Assembly (NCBI GenBank): GCA_022511425.1
Contig: JAFLRO010000001.1
Span: 1 to 64,000 of the forward strand
Source of the DNA: Acetatifactor sp.
GTDB lineage: Bacteria; Bacillota; Clostridia; Lachnospirales; Lachnospiraceae
Reading direction: 5' to 3'
DNA length: 64,000 nucleotides
Shown one piece after another: positions 9,138 through 18,458 of the stretch. A program made the translations under genes and the position numbers. Position 1 is the stretch's first letter, and every line of letters starts with the position of its first letter. A model generated the notes under the pieces. It was given only the letters and a program-made list of their open reading frames with translations. It ran no database searches and was not told where the DNA came from.

Positions 9138-10826
9138 ATGGTCGTATATCATAATAGAAGCGCAAAACTGCTGGTTTATACCCGTAAACCGGATGAAAAC
9201 GCATATCCAAGCGGACTGGCCAGAAGCATCCATTTTGCAGTGAGCCAGGATGGTCATCATTTCCATGCTCTTCATAATAACTATGGGATTTTGTTTGCAG
9301 ATGCAACGATCAGTGAAGACGATACCATCCAACCTAAAGGTGTAAAAAACCCAGTCGTTTTTCCGCTGTCGGAGGGAGGATTTGGCATTGCAGCGGAAAG
9401 AGTGAGGGAAGATGGCAGTGTTGATGAGACAAGTTGTGGGAAGTTACTGTTGTGGAAAACTGTTGATTTTATCGACTTCGAAAGTATGGGGTTGGTAGAA
9501 GAAAGCAGTTTTGAAGAGAGGAAAGGGAAGCCGTTCATTCGGAAGACCATTGTGATTCGGGGAGAGACGGTTTCTGGCTGTTCCATAGAGATAGATATGG
9601 ACTTATGCAATCGTATCAGTCAAAAATGGTGTCCGCTTCACCATGTGGATACATATCTGCCGCAGAATTTAACGGTCACATCTTTACAGGAGCTGGAAAC
9701 GCTCTGTGCTGTGGCTGTCTATTCGGATGGTTCAACCGCTGTAAAAAGAGTGGAATGGCAGAAGGAACAGGTGGATTTATCGAGACCCGGTATCTATCAG
9801 TTAAATGGAACTGTATGGCAAAGGGAATATCCATTCCCGCTGGCGCAGGGCTATGGAGATCCTGTAGTCTTTCCGTGGGAGGGGAAATGGTATTTCCTTG
9901 GAACTAACGATAACCTGAATGATATTGGAATCTATGTCAGGGAAGCAGATACGGTAGAGGGTCTCTTTGCGGAAGGGATGAAAGAGCACCTGATCCTGGA
10001 TGTGGACGAAGAGAAGGATTTTATTCAGACCTTCTGGGCACCGGAGTTCCATATCATAGGGGGTGAGCTTTATATTCTTCTTGCCATCGGCGGCAAAGTC
10101 TGGGGTCCCCAATGCTATCTGATGAAGTTTAAATCCGGCGGAAACATCGTGGATGCCAATAGCTGGGAGACGCCGGTAAAAGTACTGCGAAAAGACGGAA
10201 GTCCCCTTGCAAGTGACGGAATTACCCTGGATATGACATATCTTCTGGCAGGAGGACATTCCTACATGGTCTGGTCTTATAGACGTCATATCGGCACACC
10301 GATGGACACAGGTTCCATGCTCTACATCGCTGAAGTCGATGAGTCAAAGCCCTGGCAGCTCACAGGGGAACCGGTGCTTTTATCCCGTCCTTTATTTGGC
10401 TGGGAAAATGTGAGCGGTACTATCAACAACGAAGGTCCCCATGCTTTTGTCCATAACGGGAAGGTGTATCTGGCCTACTCTGGAGGCGATGCACGTGGGT
10501 ACTTGTATGCGCTTGGGCTTATGACCGCAGAGGAAAATAGAGATCTTACGGATGTGAGCGTCTGGAAGAAGAGTGGTGCGCCGGTTCTTTCCTTTTATTC
10601 CATGAAGGGAGTATATGGCCCTGGACATAATTCCTTCTTTGTGGACGAGGACGGAGAGCTGATGATTGCGTATCACGGAGAGACTGCACTGGAATCCCGT
10701 ATATGCTGTGACGGGATCCATCGGGTGCATTTTGATGTGGATGGAGAGCCCCGGTTCGATCTTTCATCGGAAAAAGACTTAAATCCTGCTCTGTGTAAGG
10801 TGTCAATTCAGGTCACGGTGCTCTAA
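9138..10826 (+). CDS. Family 43 glycosyl hydrolase (two-lobed), copy 2
   Basis: 562 residues from the ATG at 9138, chosen over the ORF-track start at 9078 because CAGGAGGAATTCAAA sits ideally before it and the extra 20 residues are low-complexity. Same architecture as copy 1: partial N-terminal propeller (IHFAVSQDG, VKNPVVFP), an Ig-like part at about 175-235, then GH43. Candidate catalytic residues are D in GYGDPV (about D241), D in GITLDM (about D365) and E in NNEGPH (about E432). All three survive in both copies, so both are probably active. Divergence between them suggests different linkages rather than simple dosage. Confidence 0.85.
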   Translation: MVVYHNRSAKLLVYTRKPDENAYPSGLARSIHFAVSQDGHHFHALHNNYGILFADATISEDDTIQPKGVKNPVVFPLSEGGFGIAAERVREDGSVDETSCGKLLLWKTVDFIDFESMGLVEESSFEERKGKPFIRKTIVIRGETVSGCSIEIDMDLCNRISQKWCPLHHVDTYLPQNLTVTSLQELETLCAVAVYSDGSTAVKRVEWQKEQVDLSRPGIYQLNGTVWQREYPFPLAQGYGDPVVFPWEGKWYFLGTNDNLNDIGIYVREADTVEGLFAEGMKEHLILDVDEEKDFIQTFWAPEFHIIGGELYILLAIGGKVWGPQCYLMKFKSGGNIVDANSWETPVKVLRKDGSPLASDGITLDMTYLLAGGHSYMVWSYRRHIGTPMDTGSMLYIAEVDESKPWQLTGEPVLLSRPLFGWENVSGTINNEGPHAFVHNGKVYLAYSGGDARGYLYALGLMTAEENRDLTDVSVWKKSGAPVLSFYSMKGVYGPGHNSFFVDEDGELMIAYHGETALESRICCDGIHRVHFDVDGEPRFDLSSEKDLNPALCKVSIQVTVL

Positions 10827-10969
10827 AAAAGCTTATGTAATACAAGTTTCCTTAATAGTTAGCTTTACTTGCCCATATAGACAAAAGCGGCAAACTATCT
10901 TCATGGATAGCTATATGGCAGAAAGAGTCATCCAACATGAACATAGAAAAATAAAAGGAACAGAAGAGC

Positions 10970-12841
10970 ATGAAAGACCAGAAAGAAAAACAGAAACCCA
11001 AATACAACATGTGGCAGAACTCGGCTTATATGATTTCCCTTGCCTGGAGAGAGAAAGAGAAAAAGGTTATCTTTCTTGTGCTGCTGTTGGTATTCTGTAC
11101 AGTGTGCGATAATTTGATAAGTATTTATTTTACACCTACAGTACTTGCGGCTGTAGAAAAAAGGGTTCCCATATACAATCTCATCCTTACCATTTGCAGT
11201 TTTACGGGCGCAGGTATGTTCTTAAGTGCCTTTTCCAGTTACCTGAATACCAACACATTGTATGGGCGTGTACAGGTGAGGAGCGCCATCATCACTGCCC
11301 TAAACAGGAAAGCAGCGACAACTTCCTATCCCAATGTAGGTGACGAAAAGTTCATAAAGCTGCACACAAAAGCAAGTGAAGCCACCAGCGGCAACAGTCA
11401 GGCAACGGAAGCTATATGGAACACTCTTAGAAATCTGACGCAGAATATCATCAACATGTCTGTGTACATTTTTCTTTTGACAACATTGGAGTCATGGATG
11501 ATGATTCTGGTCTTGAGTACTACATTGATTGGTTATGCTGTCAATCGGTATCTGGGAGGATATGACTATCGTCATAGAGAGGAACTGGCGGAGTATGAGA
11601 ACCAGATGTGGTACATTGACGGCCGGGTCAGGGATTACAGCGCTGCAAAAGACATCCGTATCTTTGGTATAAAGCCTTGGCTGGAGGAACTGAGTGTAAA
11701 GGCAATGAATGCATTCATGGCTTTCCGTAAAAAGGCGAATGGGATTTATTTTTGGGGAAGTGTGGCGGATCTGGTTCTCACCTTTATCCGTAATGCGGCA
11801 GCTTATGCATATTTGATTGATCTGGTTCTTAAGGGAGGATTAAGTGCCCCGGAGTTTTTGCTGTATTTTTCTGTGGTGGGAGGACTTGCAACCTGGGTCA
11901 ACTATACCTTTTATGAAATATCCACCCTTTACCGCCAGAGTCTGGATATTTCTACGGTGAGAGAATGCCTGGAATATCCTGAACCCTTCGATTTTGAAGG
12001 AGGAGAGCGTTTGGACCCGGACAATACTGTCTCTTACGAGATCAGACTGGAAAACGTGTCCTTCCATTACCCGAATAATGAGAAGCTGATTCTGGAGAAT
12101 ATTGACCTGACGCTTCATCCGGGCGAAAAGCTGGCCGTGGTGGGGTTGAACGGTGCGGGAAAGACCACTTTGGTAAAGCTTTTATGCGGCTTTTATGACC
12201 CCACAGAAGGGCGGGTACTTTTAAACGGCAGAGATATCAGGGAATATAACAGAAGAGATTATTATCGTATGTTCTCAGCAGTATTCCAGAGTTTTTCCCT
12301 GCTCGCAGCCTCAGTGGCAGTGAATGTGGCTCAGACAGAAGACAATATCGATATGGAAAGGGTGAGGCACTCTACGGATCAGGCTGGTCTTTTAGAAAAG
12401 ATAGAGAGTCTTCCTGATGGATTCAATACTCTTTTGAATCGGACAGTCTATGAAGATTCCGTCATGCTTTCCGGAGGAGAGACCCAGCGGTTGATGCTGG
12501 CAAGGGCTCTTTACAAGGATGCTCCTGTGATCTTACTGGACGAGCCGACGGCGGCTTTAGACCCTATTGCGGAAGCTGAGCTCTATCAGAAATACAGTGA
12601 TATGACCGCAGGAAAGTCGTCCGTTTATATATCCCACCGTCTTGCATCCACCCGGTTCTGTGACCGTATTATCCTGATTGAGGACAATCATATTGCTGAG
12701 GAGGGCACTCATGAGGAACTGCTCGCAAAAGGCGGACGATATTGGGAGTTATTTGAAGTACAGAGCAAATACTACAGGGAGGAGGGAGAAGGAAGTGAAG
12801 ATGCCGAAGAAAAAGAGTCAGGAGAAAACGAGTCAAAATAA
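10970..12841 (+). CDS. ABC exporter half-transporter, permease fused to ATPase (subunit 1)
   Basis: 623 residues: six-helix transmembrane domain (about 30-340), then a nucleotide-binding domain. Walker A is VGLNGAGKTT (about 390), the signature LSGGETQR (about 500), Walker B VILLDEPTAALDP and the switch His in ISHRLAST. It ends in an acidic tail. GGAACAGAAGAGC precedes the ATG. The stop lies 38 bp inside the next gene, so the two are translationally coupled and very likely form a heterodimeric exporter. The substrate is unknown; no biosynthetic or peptide precursor gene is adjacent. Confidence 0.9.
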   Translation: MKDQKEKQKPKYNMWQNSAYMISLAWREKEKKVIFLVLLLVFCTVCDNLISIYFTPTVLAAVEKRVPIYNLILTICSFTGAGMFLSAFSSYLNTNTLYGRVQVRSAIITALNRKAATTSYPNVGDEKFIKLHTKASEATSGNSQATEAIWNTLRNLTQNIINMSVYIFLLTTLESWMMILVLSTTLIGYAVNRYLGGYDYRHREELAEYENQMWYIDGRVRDYSAAKDIRIFGIKPWLEELSVKAMNAFMAFRKKANGIYFWGSVADLVLTFIRNAAAYAYLIDLVLKGGLSAPEFLLYFSVVGGLATWVNYTFYEISTLYRQSLDISTVRECLEYPEPFDFEGGERLDPDNTVSYEIRLENVSFHYPNNEKLILENIDLTLHPGEKLAVVGLNGAGKTTLVKLLCGFYDPTEGRVLLNGRDIREYNRRDYYRMFSAVFQSFSLLAASVAVNVAQTEDNIDMERVRHSTDQAGLLEKIESLPDGFNTLLNRTVYEDSVMLSGGETQRLMLARALYKDAPVILLDEPTAALDPIAEAELYQKYSDMTAGKSSVYISHRLASTRFCDRIILIEDNHIAEEGTHEELLAKGGRYWELFEVQSKYYREEGEGSEDAEEKESGENESK

Positions 12842-14723
12842 GAAACTTAATAATGACGAAAAGGAGCTTTTATCCTATAAGGAAGCCTTTCGATTTAATC
12901 GGAAAGCCTTTCTCCTGCTCTATAAACGTTATCCTCAGATGTTCACCTCCAGTATCATATGCGTGATATGGGATGCACTCACTCCTTATGTAGGCATCTA
13001 TCTGTCAGCAAGGATCATAGATGAGATTGCAGGGAGCAGAAATCCTGAAACTTTAAAACGTCTGGTACTTTATACCCTCTTTTCAGCAGCATTTATCTCG
13101 CTTGTAACTGCCTTGTTGTCAAAATGGAGGAACAATCAGGAGTCGGGGATGTACTTCAAAGTACAACAGGTCTTTACGCAGAAGCTGATGGAGATGGATT
13201 TTGTGAATATAGATGATGCAAAGACTCATGAAATGCTTTCAACCATCAATCAGAACCAGAATGGGGGAGGATGGGGGCTTTACAGAGTGACAGGGAACAT
13301 GAATAATCTGATTTCTGCTGTATTTAGTCTATTAGGTGGTGCTGCGCTCACTGTGACTCTGTTTACCCAGCTTGTGCCTGAAGATGCCGGGAAACTCACG
13401 GTATTAAATAATCCATTATTTGTTCTGGTTATAATTGCAGTCATGTTGGCTGTCACATATATAGGATCCGCGTTAAACAATAAAGCTGGGAGCTACTATG
13501 CGCGCAGAGCGGATGCACATAATCTGGGGAATCGTTTGTTCGGGTTTTACGGCTGGCTTGGATACCAGCAGGAACTTGCGCCGGATATGCGAATCTATCG
13601 TCAAGACATCATCTGTGACAGGTATAATAGCGACAAGACCTCTACCTTTGGCTCCAAGGGTATTTTTGCAAGGTATGCCAGAGGCCCTATCGGATTGTAT
13701 AATGCAGCTTCTGCAGCTATAGCCTGGTTCCTCGTGGGCGGTGTGACCGTGTTTGTCTGCCTGAAGGCTCTGGCGGGGGCATTTGGCGTAGGGTCCGTGA
13801 CCATGTATAGCACCGCTGTTTTGAGCATAAATAGTGGCATAGCCACTTTTTTCGGTACTGTTGGAGACATGCGCAACAACGCGTCATTTCTCAAATTGAT
13901 ATTTGACTTTCTGGAGATGCCTAATACGATGCGGCAGGGATTCAGACCGGTTGATAAGCGGGATCACTGGAATTATGAGATTGAGTTCAGGGATGTGTCA
14001 TTCAAATATCCCGGCAGTGAGGAATATGCCCTGAAGCATGTAAGTATGAAATTTGGGGCAGGAGAACGGCTGGCTGTAGTAGGACAGAACGGCAGCGGCA
14101 AGACAACCTTTATCAAGCTTCTGTGCCGTCTATACGACCCTACAGAAGGTGTGATTCTCTTAAATGGAACGGATATCAGGGAATTTGATTATCTGGAATA
14201 TATGGCCATTTTTTCTGTTGTGTTCCAGGATTTCAGGCTCTTTGCCTTTTCTCTTGGACAGAATGTAGGTACAAAGGTTGCATATGACAGTGAACTTGCC
14301 GGGAATGTTTTGCGTAAGGCTGGCTTCGGAGAGCGGCTGGATACTTTGGAGGATGGACTGGAGACTTATCTGTATAAGGATTTCAGTAAGAAAGGTGTCG
14401 AAATCTCCGGCGGCGAAGCTCAGAAGATAGCCCTTGCCCGAACCCTCTATAAAGATGCGCCCTTCATAGTCCTGGACGAGCCCACGGCGGCTCTTGATCC
14501 CATTGCTGAATCGGAAGTTTACAGCAATTTCAACGATATTGTGGGAGATAAAACGGCTATATATATCAGCCATCGGCTTTCATCCTGCCGATTCTGCAAT
14601 GACATCCTTGTCTTTCATGAAGGTGAATTGGTTCAGCGGGGCAGTCATGAGGAACTTTGCAAAGAGACGGACGGAAAGTATTATGAGCTTTGGAATTCTC
14701 AGGCACAATATTATAATGCTTAA
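12801..14723 (+). CDS. ABC exporter half-transporter, permease fused to ATPase (subunit 2)
   Basis: 640 residues from ATG 12801; the ORF-track start at 12678 lies deep in the upstream gene, while GGAGGGAGAAGG lies just before 12801 (GTG 12795 is an alternative). A charged N-terminus is followed by six helices, then an ATPase domain with VGQNGSGKTT (about 430), ISGGEAQK (about 535), IVLDEPTAALDP and ISHRLSS. The catalytic Glu after Walker B is present in both subunits, so neither site is obviously degenerate. It overlaps subunit 1 by 41 bp and would pair with it. Confidence 0.9.
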   Translation: MPKKKSQEKTSQNKKLNNDEKELLSYKEAFRFNRKAFLLLYKRYPQMFTSSIICVIWDALTPYVGIYLSARIIDEIAGSRNPETLKRLVLYTLFSAAFISLVTALLSKWRNNQESGMYFKVQQVFTQKLMEMDFVNIDDAKTHEMLSTINQNQNGGGWGLYRVTGNMNNLISAVFSLLGGAALTVTLFTQLVPEDAGKLTVLNNPLFVLVIIAVMLAVTYIGSALNNKAGSYYARRADAHNLGNRLFGFYGWLGYQQELAPDMRIYRQDIICDRYNSDKTSTFGSKGIFARYARGPIGLYNAASAAIAWFLVGGVTVFVCLKALAGAFGVGSVTMYSTAVLSINSGIATFFGTVGDMRNNASFLKLIFDFLEMPNTMRQGFRPVDKRDHWNYEIEFRDVSFKYPGSEEYALKHVSMKFGAGERLAVVGQNGSGKTTFIKLLCRLYDPTEGVILLNGTDIREFDYLEYMAIFSVVFQDFRLFAFSLGQNVGTKVAYDSELAGNVLRKAGFGERLDTLEDGLETYLYKDFSKKGVEISGGEAQKIALARTLYKDAPFIVLDEPTAALDPIAESEVYSNFNDIVGDKTAIYISHRLSSCRFCNDILVFHEGELVQRGSHEELCKETDGKYYELWNSQAQYYNA

Positions 14724-14836
14724 GAATAAATACACTTTAGCTTATTCATAGTTTGGGAAAAGAAGAATTGTGTAATTATAATTAGTATTATTTGAGATAA
14801 ATTGAGTTAAATTGTCAAAAAGTTTACAATTTTGTG

Positions 14837-14865
14837 TTGCCAATAAATGAGATATATTATATAAT
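14837..14865 (+). promoter_or_regulatory. Sigma-A promoter of the chemoreceptor gene
   Basis: TTGCCA, 17 bp, TATAAT, about 70 bp upstream of the start codon in an AT-rich spacer. A GCCAATAA word resembling a flagellar sigma-28 -10 box overlaps it, but no TAAA lies at the right distance. Confidence 0.7.
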
Positions 14866-14931
14866 TTTATAAAATATCTAAAAAACAATTATTTTATTTG
14901 AATAAAAAATATTCTGTGGAGGGAGTATTAT

Positions 14932-16647
14932 ATGGAAAAAAAGGCTGGTGGATTGAAATTAAAGCTATATTTACTTACGATTGCCCCAGTGATATTGGTA
15001 GGTGTGATCATCATGCTCATCAGCACCAATCAGCTGAGCAGTAGTCTGCAGTCCATGGCTCAGTCCAGACTTGAGAGCGTATGTAAGTACATGACAGGAG
15101 CTTACAGTGTTATGTATGCAGGCGATCTAGAATATGACGAGGCTACGGACAGCTTGACCAAGGGTGGACACGATCTGTCTGAGACCTATAGTATGTTGGA
15201 TGCACTCAATAAAGATACCGGCATACATACCACTATCTTCTATGGAGATACCAGAAGGTTGACCACGGTTCTTGGTGATGACGGACAGAGATTTGTAGGT
15301 ACTAAAGCGGGCGACGCCGTGATACAAGCTGTATTAAAAAATGGACAAAACTATTTCAGTGACAATGTGACCATAAACAATGAAAGATATTTTGGTTATT
15401 ATGTACCGATCAGGAATACCGATAATTCGATAGTAGGTATGTTCTTTGCCGGGGCACCAAGATCCGATGTGATGAGTATGGTAAATAGCGCTATGCTCCT
15501 TGTTGCAATCAGCGCAATCCTGCTGATGATTATTGATGTAGTGGGAGTAGCGATGCTGACTTTAAATCTGGTGCGAACCATAAATAACTGTGTGGATGCA
15601 GTAGTTACTCTGGAATCCGGCAAACTGAATGTCAGGGCTGAAGTCGGATTCTTCAATAAAGGCGATGAGTTGGGCCTTTTGGCAAAGAGCATCAACAGCA
15701 TGGCTGCACGTTTCCTGAATGTGACAAAACAGATACGTTCCAGTTCTGATGTCATGAAGGGAAATTCTGATACACTTGCAACCGTAGCAGAAAGCACAAA
15801 TAATTCTATCAGCGAAGTTTCCAGGGCAATTGAGGATGTGGCAAATGGCGCCACTTCACAGGCAAATGATACTCAGGATGCTGCTTCCAATATTGCGGAG
15901 ATGGGCTTCTCTATTGAGGCAATCGTTTCCGACATCAACAACCTTGCGGCAGCCGCTGAGCACTCCCAGGAAACCAGCAAGCGCGCAGAATCTGCAATGG
16001 AAGAGTTGATTGGCATCAGCATGGAGACAAAAGAATCTGTTGAAAAGATCGTAAAGCAGTCTGAAACCAATGTGAATGCTGCTTCCAGAATTCAGGAAGT
16101 TGTGAACGTAATTTCCGATATAGCATCACAAACCAATCTTCTTAGCCTGAACGCCAGCATAGAGGCTGCCAGGGCAGGAGAGCAGGGAAGAGGCTTCGGC
16201 GTGGTTGCATTGGAAGTCGGAAAGCTGGCTGATGACAGCTCCAAGTCCGCAGCAGAGATTGAAGAGATCATCAAGGAGTTGGTAGGTAATATAGCAGAGA
16301 CTTCTGATTTGACAGCGCTGCTCAGTGACAATGCGAAGAATCAGATCGACAAGCTGGAAGCTACAAGAAAAGATTTCGATGTCATGCTGGCAAATGTTGA
16401 AAAAATGTTTGAAAATACTATGGCTGTACAGGCTGAGGTTGATAAGATCAATATCCTGCGCGCTACAATTGAAGGCATTGTGGAGAACCTTTCTGCATTA
16501 TCCGAGGAGAATGCGGCTTCCAGTGAAGAGACCACTGCTTCTGCTAATATGGTAGTAGCCTCCATGGAACAGTTGAGCGACTCTACCCAGGAAATTAGTT
16601 CCCTTGCAACAGAGCTGGCTAAAATTATTTCTTATTTCAAAGAATAA
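14932..16647 (+). CDS. Methyl-accepting chemotaxis protein with Cache-type sensor
   Basis: 571 residues. A TM helix (about 12-32) and a second (about 187-210) flank a 150-residue extracellular domain that looks like a single Cache domain ([17 protein letters not shown] is the typical membrane-proximal strand). A HAMP segment follows (about 210-265), then the long signalling coiled coil with the highly conserved tip around [20 protein letters not shown]. It would pass ligand binding to CheA/CheW. A strong GGAGGGAG site precedes the ATG. Its place after sugar hydrolases and an exporter suggests nutrient sensing, but the ligand is unknown. It implies a motile or formerly motile host. Confidence 0.93.
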   Translation: MEKKAGGLKLKLYLLTIAPVILVGVIIMLISTNQLSSSLQSMAQSRLESVCKYMTGAYSVMYAGDLEYDEATDSLTKGGHDLSETYSMLDALNKDTGIHTTIFYGDTRRLTTVLGDDGQRFVGTKAGDAVIQAVLKNGQNYFSDNVTINNERYFGYYVPIRNTDNSIVGMFFAGAPRSDVMSMVNSAMLLVAISAILLMIIDVVGVAMLTLNLVRTINNCVDAVVTLESGKLNVRAEVGFFNKGDELGLLAKSINSMAARFLNVTKQIRSSSDVMKGNSDTLATVAESTNNSISEVSRAIEDVANGATSQANDTQDAASNIAEMGFSIEAIVSDINNLAAAAEHSQETSKRAESAMEELIGISMETKESVEKIVKQSETNVNAASRIQEVVNVISDIASQTNLLSLNASIEAARAGEQGRGFGVVALEVGKLADDSSKSAAEIEEIIKELVGNIAETSDLTALLSDNAKNQIDKLEATRKDFDVMLANVEKMFENTMAVQAEVDKINILRATIEGIVENLSALSEENAASSEETTASANMVVASMEQLSDSTQEISSLATELAKIISYFKE

Positions 16648-16675
16648 TAAGTATTATTTTAAGTCAAAAAGAGGA

Positions 16676-16701
16676 GGGCTTTCCCGTTTTGGAAAGCCCT
16701 T
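16676..16701 (+). terminator. Hairpin after the chemoreceptor
   Basis: GGGCTTTCC pairs with GGAAAGCCC around CGTTTT. The tail is only TTGGTTAT, so termination may be moderate. Confidence 0.6.
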
Positions 16702-16906
16702 GGTTATCGAAAATTATAAGTTTTACATAAAAAAACACTCATTTTCGCGATTTTTGACGATTAAATGACGAATTTTCATATAAGACTGGAAATCAGGCAA
16801 ATTATCATATATAATATTCGTTAGACATGTGGTTAAATGGTGCCATGGTCATAAAATTAAGTAAAGCGAGATGCTTTCAAATTTCAATGTGTGAAAAGGA
16901 GAAAAA

Positions 16907-17287
16907 ATGGACGGACAGAATTTCAACAATGGACAGAATACTGGGACTCCTCAGTACAGTAACTATCAGGATAACACGGCTTTTCAACAGCCCAATGTTA
17001 CTCCTGGAAACGGTGGAAAGGCAAGCGGTACTCAGATAGCGTCTCTGGTGTTGGGTATTATCAGTATTGTACTTTGCTGCTGTTATGGCGCTCCCAGTTT
17101 GATTTTGGGTATCATAGGTCTGGTATGCGGTATCAAGGGCAACAAGGAGAATAAGAACGGTGTGGGTACAGCAGGTATTGTATGTTCCATCATCGGCCTT
17201 ATCATGGGTATAGCATCGCTGATCTACTATATCGTTGTAGGTGCTGCTATTTATTCTGTTGGTAGTGATCCCAGCAGTTGGTATTAA
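16907..17287 (+). CDS. DUF4190 domain small membrane protein
   Basis: 126 residues. The N-terminal 40 are rich in Asn, Gln, Gly and Pro, as in DUF4190 proteins. They are followed by two hydrophobic segments with the repeated pattern SLVLGIISIVL and IVCSIIGLIMGI and a GIKGNKENKNG loop between them. Function is unknown; it is a membrane protein with disordered cytoplasmic lead. AAAAGGAGAAAAA precedes the ATG. It is 14 bp upstream of a DUF2752 gene and surely cotranscribed with it. Confidence 0.85.
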   Translation: MDGQNFNNGQNTGTPQYSNYQDNTAFQQPNVTPGNGGKASGTQIASLVLGIISIVLCCCYGAPSLILGIIGLVCGIKGNKENKNGVGTAGIVCSIIGLIMGIASLIYYIVVGAAIYSVGSDPSSWY

Positions 17288-17301
17288 AGTGAGTTAATAA
17301 G

Positions 17302-17727
17302 ATGGCAAAACAGAAGAGTCTAGAGGATGAATTATATCCGGTAGGTCTATTAGTTTTAGCTATTGCGGCTGTGGGCATTCCGCTGTTTTTCATTTTTTTG
17401 GCGGGAAGGGATTTATCCCAGAGCGATTGTGCCTTTCAGTTATTCCTTGGCATGTATTGTCCGGGCTGTGGAGGGACGCGCTCAGTAAATGCGCTGTTAC
17501 ATGGACATTTAATTCAATCACTCTGGTATCATCCGCTGGTTCTCTACAGCGCAGGACTTTATCTTGTCTTTATGATTTCTTGGACGGCAGCTAAGCTGCA
17601 TCTGTTCGGGATCAAGAGTGGTCTGAAATTCCGCCCGGGCTATATGTATGCCATGCTTGTGATTATCGCGGTTAATTTCATAGTAAAAAATGTGCTAAAG
17701 ATCGGTTTTGGTATTTTAATGATTTAA
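17302..17727 (+). CDS. DUF2752 domain membrane protein, copy 1
   Basis: 141 residues with three hydrophobic helices. The family hallmark CPGCGGTR follows the first helix region, then LWYHPLVLY. Two Cys within CPGC could bind metal or form a disulphide; no function is established that I can name. It sits directly behind the DUF4190 gene and ends at a strong terminator. A second DUF2752 gene with the same hallmark is at 30540. Confidence 0.87.
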   Translation: MAKQKSLEDELYPVGLLVLAIAAVGIPLFFIFLAGRDLSQSDCAFQLFLGMYCPGCGGTRSVNALLHGHLIQSLWYHPLVLYSAGLYLVFMISWTAAKLHLFGIKSGLKFRPGYMYAMLVIIAVNFIVKNVLKIGFGILMI

Positions 17728-17754
17728 AAGAACTACCTGGAAAGGTAAAAAAAG

Positions 17755-17783
17755 CGGTTCGGAGATTTCCGAACCGTTTTTTT
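17755..17783 (+). terminator. Strong intrinsic terminator between convergent genes
   Basis: CGGTTCGG and CCGAACCG around AGATTT, followed by seven T. An A-run on the left lets it also work for the converging minus-strand lipoprotein gene. Confidence 0.85.
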
Positions 17784-17807
17784 ATTTGAATGCTTGATCT
17801 TTATGAC

Positions 17808-18275
17808 TCAATATTCAATAGTGAGGTCTGCATCACTGGGCTTTTCGCCATGTAGACAAGTGATGATTATCTGGATCCGTTTATAGGCTCTGGAATAATT
17901 TGACTTTGCATACTCTGCTGTGTTCTGGTCATAAGAATTGTTGCTGTATGCATCGTGATAGCTGGACACTGCTTCCGTCATGTATTGGCTGGATTCATCA
18001 GCCAGTTCCTCAAGATAGTCAAACTCCTCCGGGAAATCCAATCTTGCAAAGGCCTGAAATGCGAGATCTAACTCGTCAAGGCAGGAGAGGAGTTCAGATA
18101 TGGCATTTTCCGACTGAGCATCGATATTATTGATGGAAGTATCTATCTCGGAAATTTTGGTGCAAAATTCATCAACACTGTTGCGAAATTGTGTCAGCTC
18201 GGGATTCTCGCCGCAGGCGGTGAGCAGAATACCAATCAGTACCGCCGCGAAAAGCATACGAACTTTGTTTTTCAA
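17808..18275 (-). CDS. Hypothetical lipoprotein, mostly helical
   Basis: 155 residues starting at TTG, preceded by GGAGGGTTGACCA on the minus strand. A type II signal peptide ends in the lipobox LLTAC, so Cys 21 is the likely lipidated residue. The mature part is acidic and probably alpha-helical (regular Leu/Ile spacing, LLSCLDELDLAFQAF), with no catalytic motif I recognise. It would be tethered to the outer face of the membrane. It converges on the DUF4190-DUF2752 operon and is divergent from metH. Confidence 0.75.
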   Translation of the reverse strand: MKNKVRMLFAAVLIGILLTACGENPELTQFRNSVDEFCTKISEIDTSINNIDAQSENAISELLSCLDELDLAFQAFARLDFPEEFDYLEELADESSQYMTEAVSSYHDAYSNNSYDQNTAEYAKSNYSRAYKRIQIIITCLHGEKPSDADLTIEY

Positions 18276-18382
18276 TGGTCAACCCTCCAAGTTTTCACAT
18301 AAAAAGTGCTATGTCTTATTAAAATTTACCACAATTCGATGAGTTTCGCAACTACTTTCCATGAAAAGGATAAATCCTCCCC

Positions 18383-18412
18383 TTTACGACTAAATCCTGT
18401 ATGTGGTATTAT
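18383..18412 (+). promoter_or_regulatory. Probable promoter of metH
   Basis: TTTACG, 18 bp, TATTAT, about 50 bp before the chosen metH start. No cobalamin or SAM riboswitch pattern was seen in the short leader. Confidence 0.45.
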
Positions 18413-18458
18413 ATGTAGTAATGTGTGTGAAACTAATACAGAGAGGCATTTTTCTGAA

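Noticed and set aside
14820-14850. Sigma-28 (flagellar) promoter for the chemoreceptor
   Set aside because: GCCAATAA is close to the -10 box, but no TAAA lies about 15 bp upstream, while a sigma-A promoter fits perfectly.
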